This document shows positions 46,532 through 55,910 of a DNA stretch of 64,000 nucleotides, in pieces. The stretch spans positions 372,001 to 436,000 of the forward strand of contig BNCN01000002.1 in the NCBI GenBank assembly GCA_014656495.1, written 5' to 3'. The translations under genes were made by a program, and so were the position numbers. The notes beneath the pieces were generated by a model. It was given only the letters and a program-made list of their open reading frames with translations, had not been told where the DNA came from and did not search any database. This DNA comes from Comamonas sp. KCTC 72670. GTDB taxonomy: Bacteria; Myxococcota; Myxococcia; Myxococcales; Myxococcaceae. Numbering within the stretch: the first letter of the stretch is position 1; each line of letters begins with the position of its first letter.

Positions 46532-48835
46532 ATGGGCAGCTCTCGCAGGCGCGCCGTGCTCGTGGCGTTGACGGTGGCGGCAATCGCCGTGGGCGGGTGG
46601 GTGATGTCTCGGCTCGGCGCGCCGTCAGCGACGCCCCCGGCGGCCTCCGCGCCGGCGCCCAGGCTGCTCTCGGTGGGCCCCCGGCTCACGAGCAATGAAA
46701 CATCCCAGCCGCTCTCCATCCAGGGCGAGCACCTGGTTCCTGGCCTGTCATTGGCGCTGGGGCCGCCGCTGTCGAGACACCTGCCGCTCACGGTGGTGGA
46801 CGCGGCCCAGGCCTACGCGCGGTTGCCGCCGGACCTCGTGTTGCCGGAGGACCTGCCGCAGGCGGTGGTGGACGTGCGGCTGTCGTCGCCTGACGCCGCG
46901 CGCCCTCCCGAGGGCTCCGCGCGCCTCACCGTGGTGAACGACGCGGCCTTCACGGACCTGACCGCGATGGTGCCGTCACCGGATGGGCGCACGCTCTTCC
47001 TCGCCTCGGCGCCCACGGACACGGTGTTCGCGCTGGAGGTCGACACGGGCCTCGTGGAGCGGCTCGCGACGGGGGACGGGCCTTCGGCGCTGGCGGCATG
47101 GACGGATGGCTCGGGGCGGCCCTGGCTGGGCGTGGCGCATCGATATCAGGCGGAGCTGTGGCTGTATCCACTCGACACGCCCGCGCGGGAGCACCGGGTG
47201 TTGCCCGCGCCCCTGGGCGCCGAGGGCCTGCTGGTGGATGGCGTGGGGGGCGTGGCCTTCGTGGCCGAGCGCGTGGGCGACAGCGTCCAGGCGCTGTCGC
47301 TGGAGGACGGGCGGGTGCGATGGAAGACGCCCGTGGACCCGAACCCGCGCGCGCTCGCGAGGTGGAAGGACCTGCTGGCGGTGGGCAGCCTCCAGACGGG
47401 GCAGCTGGAGTTGTTGCGGCGGGAGGACGGCGCGCCGGTGTCCACGGTGGTGCCGGGGCCGGGCGTGGCCATCGTCGGGGGCAACACCGAGCGCTTCCGG
47501 GCGCAGGTGATGGGCGGCAAGGCGCCCCGGTTCCTGGTGGCCAGCGAGCGGCTGGGGCATGTCTTCATGTCGAGCCTGGGGCCCAACGTGGGGCCCAATC
47601 CCCAGCGCATGGAGGTGAGCGCCAACAGCGGCGTGTCGGTGGTGGAGCCCTCGCGGGGCGTCTACGTGCGCCACCGGGGTTTCGGCGCGGGGGGAACGGA
47701 GGGGCTGGCCTTGGACGACGCGGCGGGGCTGCTCTTCGCGGCGGACGTGGGCCTGGGGCGGGTGCGGGTGCTCGACGCGCGGGCGCTCGTCGCGAGCGAC
47801 GCGGCGGCGCGAGGCGCGGTGCTCCAGGAGGTGGCGGTGATGCCGCCCGAGGGCACGCCTCGCATCCGGCCTCCGGAGGACTTCTCGACGAAGGGCCGGG
47901 CCGGGGAGGAGCTCCATTCGGGCCCGAGCGCCGTGGCCCTGTCGCCCGACGCGCACACCCTCTACGTGCTCAACCGCTTCACCCGGACGGTGGCGGTGGT
48001 GGACGTGCGTGAGGCGAGGACGGGCCGGGCGCGTGTGGTGCGACAGCTCCCGGTCGAGACGTCTCGCGCCCAGGCCAAGCGCAGGCTGGGGCAGGTCCTC
48101 TACTACGTGGACCTGGGGCGCACGGGCATCACCTGTGACGGCTGTCACATCGAGGGCCACACGGGGGGCGTCTTCTACGAGAAGACGCAGCCCAACCGCA
48201 TCTACCGCTCGACCACGCTGCGCGGCAGCCGCGACACGCCGCCGTACTTCACGCCCGCCAGTCACATCAGCCTCATGGACACCGTGAGCTTCGTGGGGGG
48301 GCGCAACCGGTTCCACAACCCCGCTCCCTCGCCTTCGGAGGTGGAGGCGCTGGCCCTCTTCAACGCGCTGGTGGTGACGCCGCCCAATCCCTATCGGGAC
48401 GCAGCGGGGGCGCCGCTGGAGACGGTGGCGTTGCCGGACGGCGGGGCAGGGCGACCGGCCCGGGGCCGCGTGCTGTTCGAGGGGAAGGGCGCCTGCGTGA
48501 CGTGCCACCCCGCGCCGCTCTACACGTTGGACCAGGACCTGGAGACGCGGGGGCGGTACCTCGACGTCGGGACGCCGGTGGCGTTGCCGCTGCGGCTGGA
48601 GCAACAGGACCTGGCGCCTGGCGCTGCGACGCCCTCGCTCGTGGGGGCCTGGGACGTCTGGCCGCTCTTGACGAGCGCCACGGCGGGGTATGGCGTGAAG
48701 GACGACCGCCTGGTGGTGGAGACCCGCTTCCCGCTGCGCGCGGTGCTGGAGTCCTCGGGCGTGAAACATGGCGACGTGGGCGCGCTCACGCCGGAGGAGC
48801 GCGACGACCTGCTGGCCTTCCTCCTCACCTTGTGA
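46532..48835 (+). CDS. Beta-propeller/dihaem cytochrome c, MauG/CcpA-like C-terminus
   Basis: 767 aa. An N-terminal membrane anchor or uncleaved signal (RAVLVALTVAAIAVGGWVM) is followed by an IPT/TIG-like domain (~42-138). Next come YncE-type propeller blades (MVPSPDGRTLFLASAPTDTV; AVALSPDAHTLYVLNRFTRTVAVVDV). The C-terminal domain has two haem c motifs, CDGCH (Cys535) and CVTCH (Cys655), and GGRNRFHNPAPSPSEVEALALF. Such proteins are periplasmic oxidases or electron carriers of the MauG/cytochrome-peroxidase superfamily. Partner and substrate are not visible in the neighbourhood. Confidence 0.8.
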   Translation: MGSSRRRAVLVALTVAAIAVGGWVMSRLGAPSATPPAASAPAPRLLSVGPRLTSNETSQPLSIQGEHLVPGLSLALGPPLSRHLPLTVVDAAQAYARLPPDLVLPEDLPQAVVDVRLSSPDAARPPEGSARLTVVNDAAFTDLTAMVPSPDGRTLFLASAPTDTVFALEVDTGLVERLATGDGPSALAAWTDGSGRPWLGVAHRYQAELWLYPLDTPAREHRVLPAPLGAEGLLVDGVGGVAFVAERVGDSVQALSLEDGRVRWKTPVDPNPRALARWKDLLAVGSLQTGQLELLRREDGAPVSTVVPGPGVAIVGGNTERFRAQVMGGKAPRFLVASERLGHVFMSSLGPNVGPNPQRMEVSANSGVSVVEPSRGVYVRHRGFGAGGTEGLALDDAAGLLFAADVGLGRVRVLDARALVASDAAARGAVLQEVAVMPPEGTPRIRPPEDFSTKGRAGEELHSGPSAVALSPDAHTLYVLNRFTRTVAVVDVREARTGRARVVRQLPVETSRAQAKRRLGQVLYYVDLGRTGITCDGCHIEGHTGGVFYEKTQPNRIYRSTTLRGSRDTPPYFTPASHISLMDTVSFVGGRNRFHNPAPSPSEVEALALFNALVVTPPNPYRDAAGAPLETVALPDGGAGRPARGRVLFEGKGACVTCHPAPLYTLDQDLETRGRYLDVGTPVALPLRLEQQDLAPGAATPSLVGAWDVWPLLTSATAGYGVKDDRLVVETRFPLRAVLESSGVKHGDVGALTPEERDDLLAFLLTL

Positions 48836-48855
48836 GCCGCCCTCGGGACGGCGGC
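48836..48855 (+). terminator. Weak hairpin after cytochrome gene
   Basis: gccgcc/ggcggc, 6-bp stem with 8-nt loop, begins directly after the stop. The remaining sequence to 49045 shows no gene and presumably holds the promoter of the VWA lipoprotein. Confidence 0.35.
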
Positions 48856-49045
48856 GCGACACCATCGTCACCCGGTTGCTCACACCCGGAGGGCGCCGGG
48901 GTTCACGGCCCCGCCGGGTGTGTTCGCGCCCGTTCCACGGGGGGCCGAATTCTCGGCCGTCGCTGTGCCACTTGCGCGGCCCTTGCGGGCTTTGTGTCAT
49001 GGGCGCTTGCGTTGTCACCACGGCCTAAGGTGTACAATCGGACTG

Positions 49046-50638
49046 ATGCGCGCCCTCTCGCGGTCTGTCTGGCTTCTCATCCCGGTGCTGCTGCTGTCGT
49101 GTTCCGACGCGGGCCTCTATGCGCTCAATGGCCGGGGGCCGGGCGGGAAGGACCGCGCCAGCTTCGCGGGCACCGTCTGCATGCCGCTCGCGGGCGGCGA
49201 GGCGTTCCCCACCAAGGTGATTTTCGCGTTGCAGGGCGGTGAGGGCGTCGAGCGCGAGCTGGTGGGCTACGCCACCGAGGCGCTGTCCACGCTCTCCAGC
49301 CGCTTCTCCGGGCCCTTCGTCAAGTTCAGCCTCGTCGCGTACCACACCGTGGCCACCGGCCTGCTGGGCAGCTTCTCCGACGCCACCGACTTCCAGGCCG
49401 CGCTGCCGCGCTACGCCACCTATCAGGAGTCCGGCCCCGTGAGCGTCCGCGCCGCCCTGCGGCTGGCCAAGACGCTGCTGTCGGGCGACATGCAGACGTC
49501 CTGCCGCGGCGAGGTGGCGCGCACGCGCTACGTCGTCGTCGTCGTCGTGCGCAGCTCGGACACCAGCTGCGCGAACCCCGCCTTCAACGTGGGGCTGGAC
49601 TCGCGCTGCAGCGCCCTGGGCAACACGACGGCCTGCAGCGAGTGCGAGCTCACCGCCATCACGGGCGAAATCAAGGCCCTGGCCACGCAGTTCAGCGCGG
49701 GCGAGGTGGTGGTCCAGCCCATCTACGTGCATGGCGAGACGTCGGACCCCGTCACCCGTCAGCACGTGGCGGCCATCGCCGCCGCCGGTGGCACCGAGCC
49801 ACTGGAGGCGGACCTGGGCGGCCTGTCCGGCGCGCTGACCAACATCCCGTACGCCGCGCGGACCAACACCCTCAAGCTCAAGCGCTTCTTCGCCTACAAC
49901 CGCAACGTGGTGTCGCGCGCCGGGCAGGTGCTCATCGACAGCGACGGGGACGGGCTCCCTGATATCGACGAGGAGCTGCTGGGCACCGACCCCCTGCGCC
50001 CGGACACGGACCAGGACGGGTTGATGGACGGCATCGAGGTCCGCATGGGGCTGAACCCGCTGGTGCCGGACGTCATCAACGGCTGCAACGTGTCCCTGGA
50101 CGAGGACGGCGACCGGCTCAACACCTGCGAGGAGCGGGTGCTCGGCACCAACGCCTGCATCGGCGACACGGACGGCGACGCGCTGCCCGACCTGGTGGAG
50201 GCGCTCGCCATGACGAACCCGCTCATCCCCGAGGACCTGCTGGACTCGGACCGCGACGGCATCACCAACGTGGCGGAGGTGGAGGCGCACGGCGACCCGC
50301 TCAGCGCCGACCTCGAGTTCCACCGGGAGCGCGGCTACGGCTACGAGCTGGTGGAGACCACGCCCACCGCGGATGGCCGCACCTGCTACCAGGTGCGCGT
50401 GGAGAACGTCACCGTCGTGCCCACACGCGAGCGGCCCCACCCCTTCATCCCAGGCGAGGTCATCCGGGCGGGCACCAACGAGGTGTACCTCTACCTCCAG
50501 GCCGGCCGGGACAATGATCCGCGGGGCGCGGGCATCGGCTCGCTCCTCATCCAGGAAATCCAATACAGCGAAGCCGGGGGCCGCCTGCCCGCGGGCATCA
50601 TCCCGCTGTCGCCGGAGCTCTTCATCCCCGGGACCTGA
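49046..50638 (+). CDS. VWA-like/TSP3 lipoprotein with degenerate MIDAS
   Basis: 530 aa. ATG at 49046; lipobox LLLLSC. Residues ~40-270 align with the VWA domains of the two paralogues downstream, but the metal site is lost: KVIFALQGGEG replaces DxSxS. Ca-binding TSP3-like repeats follow (DSDGDGLPDIDEELLGTDP, DTDQDGLMDGIEV, DTDGDALPDLVEAL, DSDRDGITNVAEV). The C-terminal beta domain starting GYGYELVETTPTADGRTCYQ is shared by all three paralogues. Five GTC codons in a row (49532-49546) encode part of a poly-Val strand. Surface-exposed lipoprotein is likely. Confidence 0.75.
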   Translation: MRALSRSVWLLIPVLLLSCSDAGLYALNGRGPGGKDRASFAGTVCMPLAGGEAFPTKVIFALQGGEGVERELVGYATEALSTLSSRFSGPFVKFSLVAYHTVATGLLGSFSDATDFQAALPRYATYQESGPVSVRAALRLAKTLLSGDMQTSCRGEVARTRYVVVVVVRSSDTSCANPAFNVGLDSRCSALGNTTACSECELTAITGEIKALATQFSAGEVVVQPIYVHGETSDPVTRQHVAAIAAAGGTEPLEADLGGLSGALTNIPYAARTNTLKLKRFFAYNRNVVSRAGQVLIDSDGDGLPDIDEELLGTDPLRPDTDQDGLMDGIEVRMGLNPLVPDVINGCNVSLDEDGDRLNTCEERVLGTNACIGDTDGDALPDLVEALAMTNPLIPEDLLDSDRDGITNVAEVEAHGDPLSADLEFHRERGYGYELVETTPTADGRTCYQVRVENVTVVPTRERPHPFIPGEVIRAGTNEVYLYLQAGRDNDPRGAGIGSLLIQEIQYSEAGGRLPAGIIPLSPELFIPGT

Positions 50639-50808
50639 CGCAGGCTTGAAGTGTGGGGTCTACCCCTCGACCCCTCTGAGGACTGCCCCCCACATCTTTT
50701 GTCCGACGTGCCCCCCGACGTGCTCAACCTGCTGACATTCCAAGGCTTCTCCCAAGTGTCAGGTACGGATCGTTCCTTGCTAGGCGCTCCGTGCTGAAAG
50801 GAGTCACC

Positions 50809-52140
50809 ATGACACGCGCTCGTTTCGCTTCGGTCCTCACGCTGGGGGCCTTCCTCGTCTTCGGCCCCACGGGGGCGCTGGCTCAGTCCAACAACAACCC
50901 GGACAACCCGGAGTGCCTCGGGGACCGTTGCGGCATGCCGCTGGAGGTGGGTGGCGGCTGTGGCTGCGGCGCGGGCGGCAGCGTGTGGGTGAACTACACG
51001 GACGACGGCGACACGCTGTCGTACACGGACGACGCGGACGGCGACGGCCGCGCGGATGACCGCGACAACTGTCCCTTCGTCTCCAACCGCGACCAGGCGG
51101 ACGACGACGGCGACGGCGTGGGCAACGCGTGCGACAACTGCCCCACGCTCTCCAACTTCCAGCAGCGTGACGCGGATGGCGACGGCATCGGCGACGACTG
51201 CGACCCGGACCAGGACAACGACGGCATCCCGAACGAGCAGGACAACTGCCCGCTGGTGCCCAACCCGGACCAGTCCGACCTGGACAGTGATGGCCAGGGC
51301 GACGTCTGCGACCTCGACGACGACGGCGACGGCGTGCCGGACGGCGAGGACAACTGCCCCCGCGTCTACAACCCGGACCAGGTGATGCCGGCGGACGTGT
51401 CGCAGTGCCGCGTGGACGCGGACGGCGACAACATCTCCGACAGCAGCGACAACTGCCCGGGCGTGCCCAACCCCGACCAGCGCGACACGGACGGTGACGG
51501 CGTGGGCGACGCCTGCGACCCCGACATGGACGGCGACAGCGTCCTCAACGCGCAGGACAACTGCCCGCTGGTTCCCAACCGCGACCAGCGCGACGACGAC
51601 CGCGACGGCATTGGCGACGCGTGCGACACGCGCTACTGCCTGGTGACGAACCCCGAGCGTCCGGACGACTGCCTGGACCCGAAGGCGCCGTTCACCGTCA
51701 GCGCCGGTGGCCTCTTCCGCGCGGAGAAGGCCGGCATCTCCATCCGCCCGCCGCTCTTCGCCAACCGCAACGGCGCGGCCATGGAGTACGAGTGGGCGGT
51801 GGTGAAGCGTCCCTCGGGCTCGACGGCCGTGGTGGAGCGTCCGCAGGGCGCGGTGACGCTCAGCCGCGACTGGCAGTACATGTACGTCGACGGCAGCGTG
51901 CCCACCTTCGTGCCGGACAAGCGGGGCGAGTACCAGCTCCAGGTGACCGCGCGCCTGGCCTTCTCCGACCGCGTGTTCCCCAACCAGCGCGTGTCCACCT
52001 CCACCCTCACGCTGCTCGTGGGCGAGGATGATGGAGACGGCGGCCCGAACTGCAGCGCCGTCCCCGCGGGCTTCAGCGCCACCGCCCTGGGCGCCGCGCT
52101 GCTCAGCGTGCTGATGCGCCGCCGCCGCAACCAGCAGTAA
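50809..52140 (+). CDS. Type 3 thrombospondin-repeat protein with MYXO-CTERM-like tail
   Basis: 443 aa. AAAGGAG before ATG at 50809. Signal peptide ends at GALAQ. Six TSP3 repeats with DNCP boxes ([19 protein letters not shown] and so on; residues ~85-280), each binding Ca2+ through Asp/Asn. An Ig-like domain then runs ~300-405. It ends with Cys, hydrophobic segment ([16 protein letters not shown]) and RRRR, the three-part pattern of MYXO-CTERM sorting tails. Probably an abundant outer-membrane or vesicle protein. Confidence 0.82.
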   Translation: MTRARFASVLTLGAFLVFGPTGALAQSNNNPDNPECLGDRCGMPLEVGGGCGCGAGGSVWVNYTDDGDTLSYTDDADGDGRADDRDNCPFVSNRDQADDDGDGVGNACDNCPTLSNFQQRDADGDGIGDDCDPDQDNDGIPNEQDNCPLVPNPDQSDLDSDGQGDVCDLDDDGDGVPDGEDNCPRVYNPDQVMPADVSQCRVDADGDNISDSSDNCPGVPNPDQRDTDGDGVGDACDPDMDGDSVLNAQDNCPLVPNRDQRDDDRDGIGDACDTRYCLVTNPERPDDCLDPKAPFTVSAGGLFRAEKAGISIRPPLFANRNGAAMEYEWAVVKRPSGSTAVVERPQGAVTLSRDWQYMYVDGSVPTFVPDKRGEYQLQVTARLAFSDRVFPNQRVSTSTLTLLVGEDDGDGGPNCSAVPAGFSATALGAALLSVLMRRRRNQQ

Positions 52141-52174
52141 CCTCGTCGTCCCCCCACCAGGAGGTCCCTTCCGC

Positions 52175-54154
52175 ATGCGCCGCCTCGTTCGTACCTCGCT
52201 GCTCGCGGCGGGCCTCCTGGCCTCGGGCCTGTGGTCCTGCTCGGACGCCATGCTCGAGTCGCGCGTGGACGCGCTCTCCAACCTGGATGACCGGCTGACG
52301 TTGCAGGGGCGGGTGTGTACGCGCCCGCCCAGCCCGTCCGGCTTCCCGGTGAAGGTCGTGGTCGTCATCGACGAGTCGGGCAGCATGTGTGTGTCCGACC
52401 CGCCGGGCTCGCAGATGGACAGCGGCTTCTGTCAGCGCCGGGAGATCCTGGACATCATCCCGGAGGGTGTCACCGAGCCCGCGCGCGTGCGCGCCCTCAA
52501 GCGGCTGGTGCAGCAGTTCCGCGCGGTCAACGCGCAGGGCGGCAACGTGCAGATCTCCGTCGCCCCCTTCGAGACGAACGTGCGCAACGTCTGGCCGCCC
52601 ACCACGACGGGCGACCGCTTCGCCCGGCCGGACAACAACATCGACAGCTACATCGAGGGGCTGCAGAGCCAGCTCGGCAAGGGCACCGACTACCAGGGCG
52701 CGCTGTCGTACGCGTACAGCCTCATCTCCAGCGACATCAACGCGGTGTCGCAGTCGAACCCGGAGCTGCTGCCGCGCACCCGCTACGTCGTCGTGTTCCT
52801 CACCGACGGCACGCCGTATCCGCGCTGCTCCGCCACCGACAACCTCAGCGTCTACGCGGACCCGGACAACCCGGACCTGACGTGGGCGGACTCGCTGACG
52901 GACTTCTGCAACCTCACCAACACCACGGACCAGATTGATGGCTTCGAGGTGGGGACGGACCGCAACCAGAACTACCAGCTCTTCAGCTACGTGCGCCGGC
53001 TGATGGAGCTGAAGGACCAGCACAACGTGGGCGACTTGCGCATGCACACGGTGCTGCTCTTCAACCAGGAGGCGGTGCGGGCGTGCGGCCCCATCTGCCA
53101 GGACATCTACGGCGTGTACCCGGGCGTGGAGCCCGCGCAGTACCCGGAGGCGGCGAAGAAGATCGCCGCGTGGCTGCTGCGCCGCTTCGCGGACATGGGC
53201 AACGGCGTCTACCAGGAGTTCAACGACACCGGCGAAATCTCCAACCTGGGCCTGGGCGCGCTGGACTACTCGTCCTTCGCGTCGCGCAACGTGATGAAGA
53301 CGTTGATGGTGGAGTCGCTCAGCTCCCTGCCCGGGGAGAATGGCCGCGTGCTGGACAGCGACGGGGACGGGGTGCCGGACTCCATCGACAACAGCTTCAC
53401 GCTCAAGACGAACACCTTCGTCGCCGACAGCGACGGGGACTGCCTGGACGATGGCTTCGAGCACCGCCGCCAGGACCAGGGCTTCCGGCCGGCGAACCAC
53501 ATGGACGCGCGCGGCTGCAATCCGGCCTCGCCGCTGACGCCCAACTGCGTCTGCCGCGACACGGACGGTGACGGCCTGTCGCAGTTCGCCGAGGACTTCC
53601 TTCGCACGCGCCCCGGCATCGTGGACAGCGACGGCGACGGCGTGCCGGACGGCATCGAGGCGCGCTGGGGCCTCAACCCGCTGGAGAACAGCGTGGCGGG
53701 CCTGGACACGGACGGGGACGGCATCCCGGACGCGCACGAGCTGCGCGCGGGCAGCGACCCCACGCGCCGCGACAAGGCCTTCTACGAGCGCTTCGGCTAC
53801 CAGTACGAGACGCGCATCGCCGAGGTCCGTCCGGACGGCAGCCTCTGCTACGACTTCACCATCTCCAACCTCCAACTCGTGACGCCCCCGGACCGCGCGG
53901 GCGTGAAGCAGGGCTACAACCTCTTCAAGGTCTGGTTCGCCGAGGCCCCGGAGAGCGGCGTGAGCACCGACTACGGCGTCTGGCGCACCGCCTGCGCATG
54001 GGCGCAGTACGCGCCGCCCAGCGTCCGCGTCCCCGTGGGGCCCGAGCTGGTGTTCCAGGATGGTGACTTCCGCAGGCCCGACACCTTGAGCAATCCGTGG
54101 AACAACCAGACCGACTGCGTCGGAATCCCGCCCTCGGGGAGCGCCAATCCGTGA
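52175..54154 (+). CDS. VWA-domain/TSP3 lipoprotein with intact MIDAS
   Basis: 659 aa. AGGAGG ten bases before ATG. Lipobox-like GLWSC. VWA domain residues ~55-390: MIDAS VVVVIDESGSM (DxSxS), later Thr (KGTDYQGAL) and Asp (LTDGTPY). Several TSP3-type Ca sites follow (DSDGDGVPDSIDN; DTDGDGLSQFAE; DTDGDGIPDAHEL). The C-terminal beta domain FGYQYETRIAEVRPDGSLCYD is shared with its paralogues. Likely metal-dependent adhesin-like surface protein. Overlaps the next gene by GTGA. Confidence 0.85.
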   Translation: MRRLVRTSLLAAGLLASGLWSCSDAMLESRVDALSNLDDRLTLQGRVCTRPPSPSGFPVKVVVVIDESGSMCVSDPPGSQMDSGFCQRREILDIIPEGVTEPARVRALKRLVQQFRAVNAQGGNVQISVAPFETNVRNVWPPTTTGDRFARPDNNIDSYIEGLQSQLGKGTDYQGALSYAYSLISSDINAVSQSNPELLPRTRYVVVFLTDGTPYPRCSATDNLSVYADPDNPDLTWADSLTDFCNLTNTTDQIDGFEVGTDRNQNYQLFSYVRRLMELKDQHNVGDLRMHTVLLFNQEAVRACGPICQDIYGVYPGVEPAQYPEAAKKIAAWLLRRFADMGNGVYQEFNDTGEISNLGLGALDYSSFASRNVMKTLMVESLSSLPGENGRVLDSDGDGVPDSIDNSFTLKTNTFVADSDGDCLDDGFEHRRQDQGFRPANHMDARGCNPASPLTPNCVCRDTDGDGLSQFAEDFLRTRPGIVDSDGDGVPDGIEARWGLNPLENSVAGLDTDGDGIPDAHELRAGSDPTRRDKAFYERFGYQYETRIAEVRPDGSLCYDFTISNLQLVTPPDRAGVKQGYNLFKVWFAEAPESGVSTDYGVWRTACAWAQYAPPSVRVPVGPELVFQDGDFRRPDTLSNPWNNQTDCVGIPPSGSANP

Positions 54155-55899
54155 GCCGCGCCGTCCGCGTATTGGCAGGGGCGTTGGTGGCCGTGGTGCT
54201 GGTGATGGCCTGTACGGACTCGTACCTGTACGACCCTCGCCGTGACACCGAGGTGCCCGTGGACCGGGCGGTGACGTTGGAGGGCCGCTTCTGCACGGTG
54301 GGCAGCAACGAGGTGGTGCGGCCCATCAAGCTGGTGGTCGCCATGGACGCCTCGCAGTCCATGCGGGTGAGCGACCCGGATGGCGCGCGCGCCACCGCGC
54401 TGGTGGAGCTCATCCAGAACCTGCCCAGGGACCCCGAGGTGTACCTGGCGGTGGTGCTCTTCGCGGGCAGCACCACGGCCTTCCTCACGCAGCAGCCGGG
54501 CAACCCGCCCCAGGACGGCTTCGTGCAGGTGTCGTCCATGGATGACGCCGCGCTGCGCCGCCTCTCCGAGCAGCTCCTCACCTTCCGCAACCCGGACACC
54601 TCACCGAACCGGGACTCCACGGACTTCGTCAAGCCGCTGTCGGACATCTACTCGCTCATCAACACGGACATCGCGCGCAGCCGCCTGGACCCGGGCGGGC
54701 CGCAGGCGCTGGCGCAGGCGCGCTACTCGGTCATCTTCCTGTCGGACGGCAAGCCCACCAACGACCAGGACGACGAGCTGCTCCGTGGCGACGCGGTGGT
54801 GCGCCTCCGCCAGCTGCGCGACCTGGTGGAGGACGTGCGCGTCAACACCGTGCACGTCTTCAACCCCACGCAGCCGGTGTCGTCGGTGTGTGACTTGACG
54901 GGCGACGCGGGCTGCCCGCTGCTCATCATCAACCAGAACGCGGACCGGCTGGAGCAGATGGCCACGCTGGGCGGTGGCAACTTCCGCGACTTCCGCAACA
55001 ACGAGCCCATCAACTTCCTGGACTTCACCTTCGGCCAGGTGCGCCGCGCCTTCATCTTGAAGGAGATGGTGGCCTTCAACTTCTCCGCGCCGCCCGGCAG
55101 CCCGGTGGGCGAGGCGGACTCGGATGGAGATGGCCTGACGGATGCGCGCGAGCTGGAGCTGGGCACGGACCCGCACAAGGTGGACACGGACGGGGACGGC
55201 TTCAGCGACGGCGTGGAGGTGTACTTCCGCGACCGCGGCGTGGACTTCAACCCCACGCAGGTGGCGCTGCCGGACGGTGGCGGGCTGGACCGGGGCTGTC
55301 CGCCCGCGCTGCGCGGCGTGGACTCGGACTGTGACGGCCTGCTGGATTGTGACGAGCAGTTCATCGGCACCAACGCGACGCTCGCCGACAGCGACCGGGA
55401 TGGCATCCCCGACGGCATGGAGTGGCTGGGCGGAACGCAGGGCTCCAGCAACGACCTGGACGAGGACCCGGACAACGACGGGCTGACGAACCGCATGGAG
55501 CTGCGGATGCACATGCGGCCGTTGGTGGTGGACTCCGCGGAGCTGTCCACCAGCGCGTACCGCTACGCCTTCGAGGCGGATGGCGCGCCGGACTCGCGCG
55601 GCCGCCAGTGCTACCGCTTCCGCGTGGAGAACGTCCTGCTCGCGCCCACCCTGGCGTCCGCGGACGACGCGGGCGTGGTGCAGCGCGGGGCGGGCTACAA
55701 CGACATCGCCATGTCCATCGCCATGGTGCCCGCGGACGACCCCACGGCCCGGACGCTGGTCCGCACGTTCCGCGTGAATGACGTGCGCTACCCGGTGGGC
55801 GGCATCAAGTCGCCCGCCGACGGCATCATCCGCGTGGAGCCCGAGCAGTTCGTGGAGGGCTGCCCCGGACGCCCCGACGACTTGTCCCAGACGCCTTGA
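54151..55899 (+). CDS. VWA-domain/TSP3 lipoprotein, paralogue of preceding gene
   Basis: 582 aa. GTG start overlaps the previous stop by 4 bp. Lipobox VMACTD. VWA domain with MIDAS VVAMDASQSM, DSTDFVKPL and FLSDGKPT. TSP3-type repeats follow (ADSDGDGLTDARELELGTDP; DTDGDGFSDGVEV; DSDRDGIPDGMEW). The C-terminal domain begins YRYAFEADGAPDSRGRQCYR. The start pattern (CTDSYLYDPR ... LEGRFCT) matches the other two paralogues (CSDAGLY, CSDAMLE). The three may form one surface complex. Confidence 0.85.
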   Translation: MSRAVRVLAGALVAVVLVMACTDSYLYDPRRDTEVPVDRAVTLEGRFCTVGSNEVVRPIKLVVAMDASQSMRVSDPDGARATALVELIQNLPRDPEVYLAVVLFAGSTTAFLTQQPGNPPQDGFVQVSSMDDAALRRLSEQLLTFRNPDTSPNRDSTDFVKPLSDIYSLINTDIARSRLDPGGPQALAQARYSVIFLSDGKPTNDQDDELLRGDAVVRLRQLRDLVEDVRVNTVHVFNPTQPVSSVCDLTGDAGCPLLIINQNADRLEQMATLGGGNFRDFRNNEPINFLDFTFGQVRRAFILKEMVAFNFSAPPGSPVGEADSDGDGLTDARELELGTDPHKVDTDGDGFSDGVEVYFRDRGVDFNPTQVALPDGGGLDRGCPPALRGVDSDCDGLLDCDEQFIGTNATLADSDRDGIPDGMEWLGGTQGSSNDLDEDPDNDGLTNRMELRMHMRPLVVDSAELSTSAYRYAFEADGAPDSRGRQCYRFRVENVLLAPTLASADDAGVVQRGAGYNDIAMSIAMVPADDPTARTLVRTFRVNDVRYPVGGIKSPADGIIRVEPEQFVEGCPGRPDDLSQTP

Positions 55900-55910
55900 G
55901 AAACGACGCC

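Noticed and set aside
50809-51640. DNA-level tandem repeat or CRISPR-like array in the Asp-rich region
   Set aside because: The repetition is the protein TSP3 repeat (GAC/GGC codons) with irregular spacing; there are no conserved DNA repeats with unique spacers.
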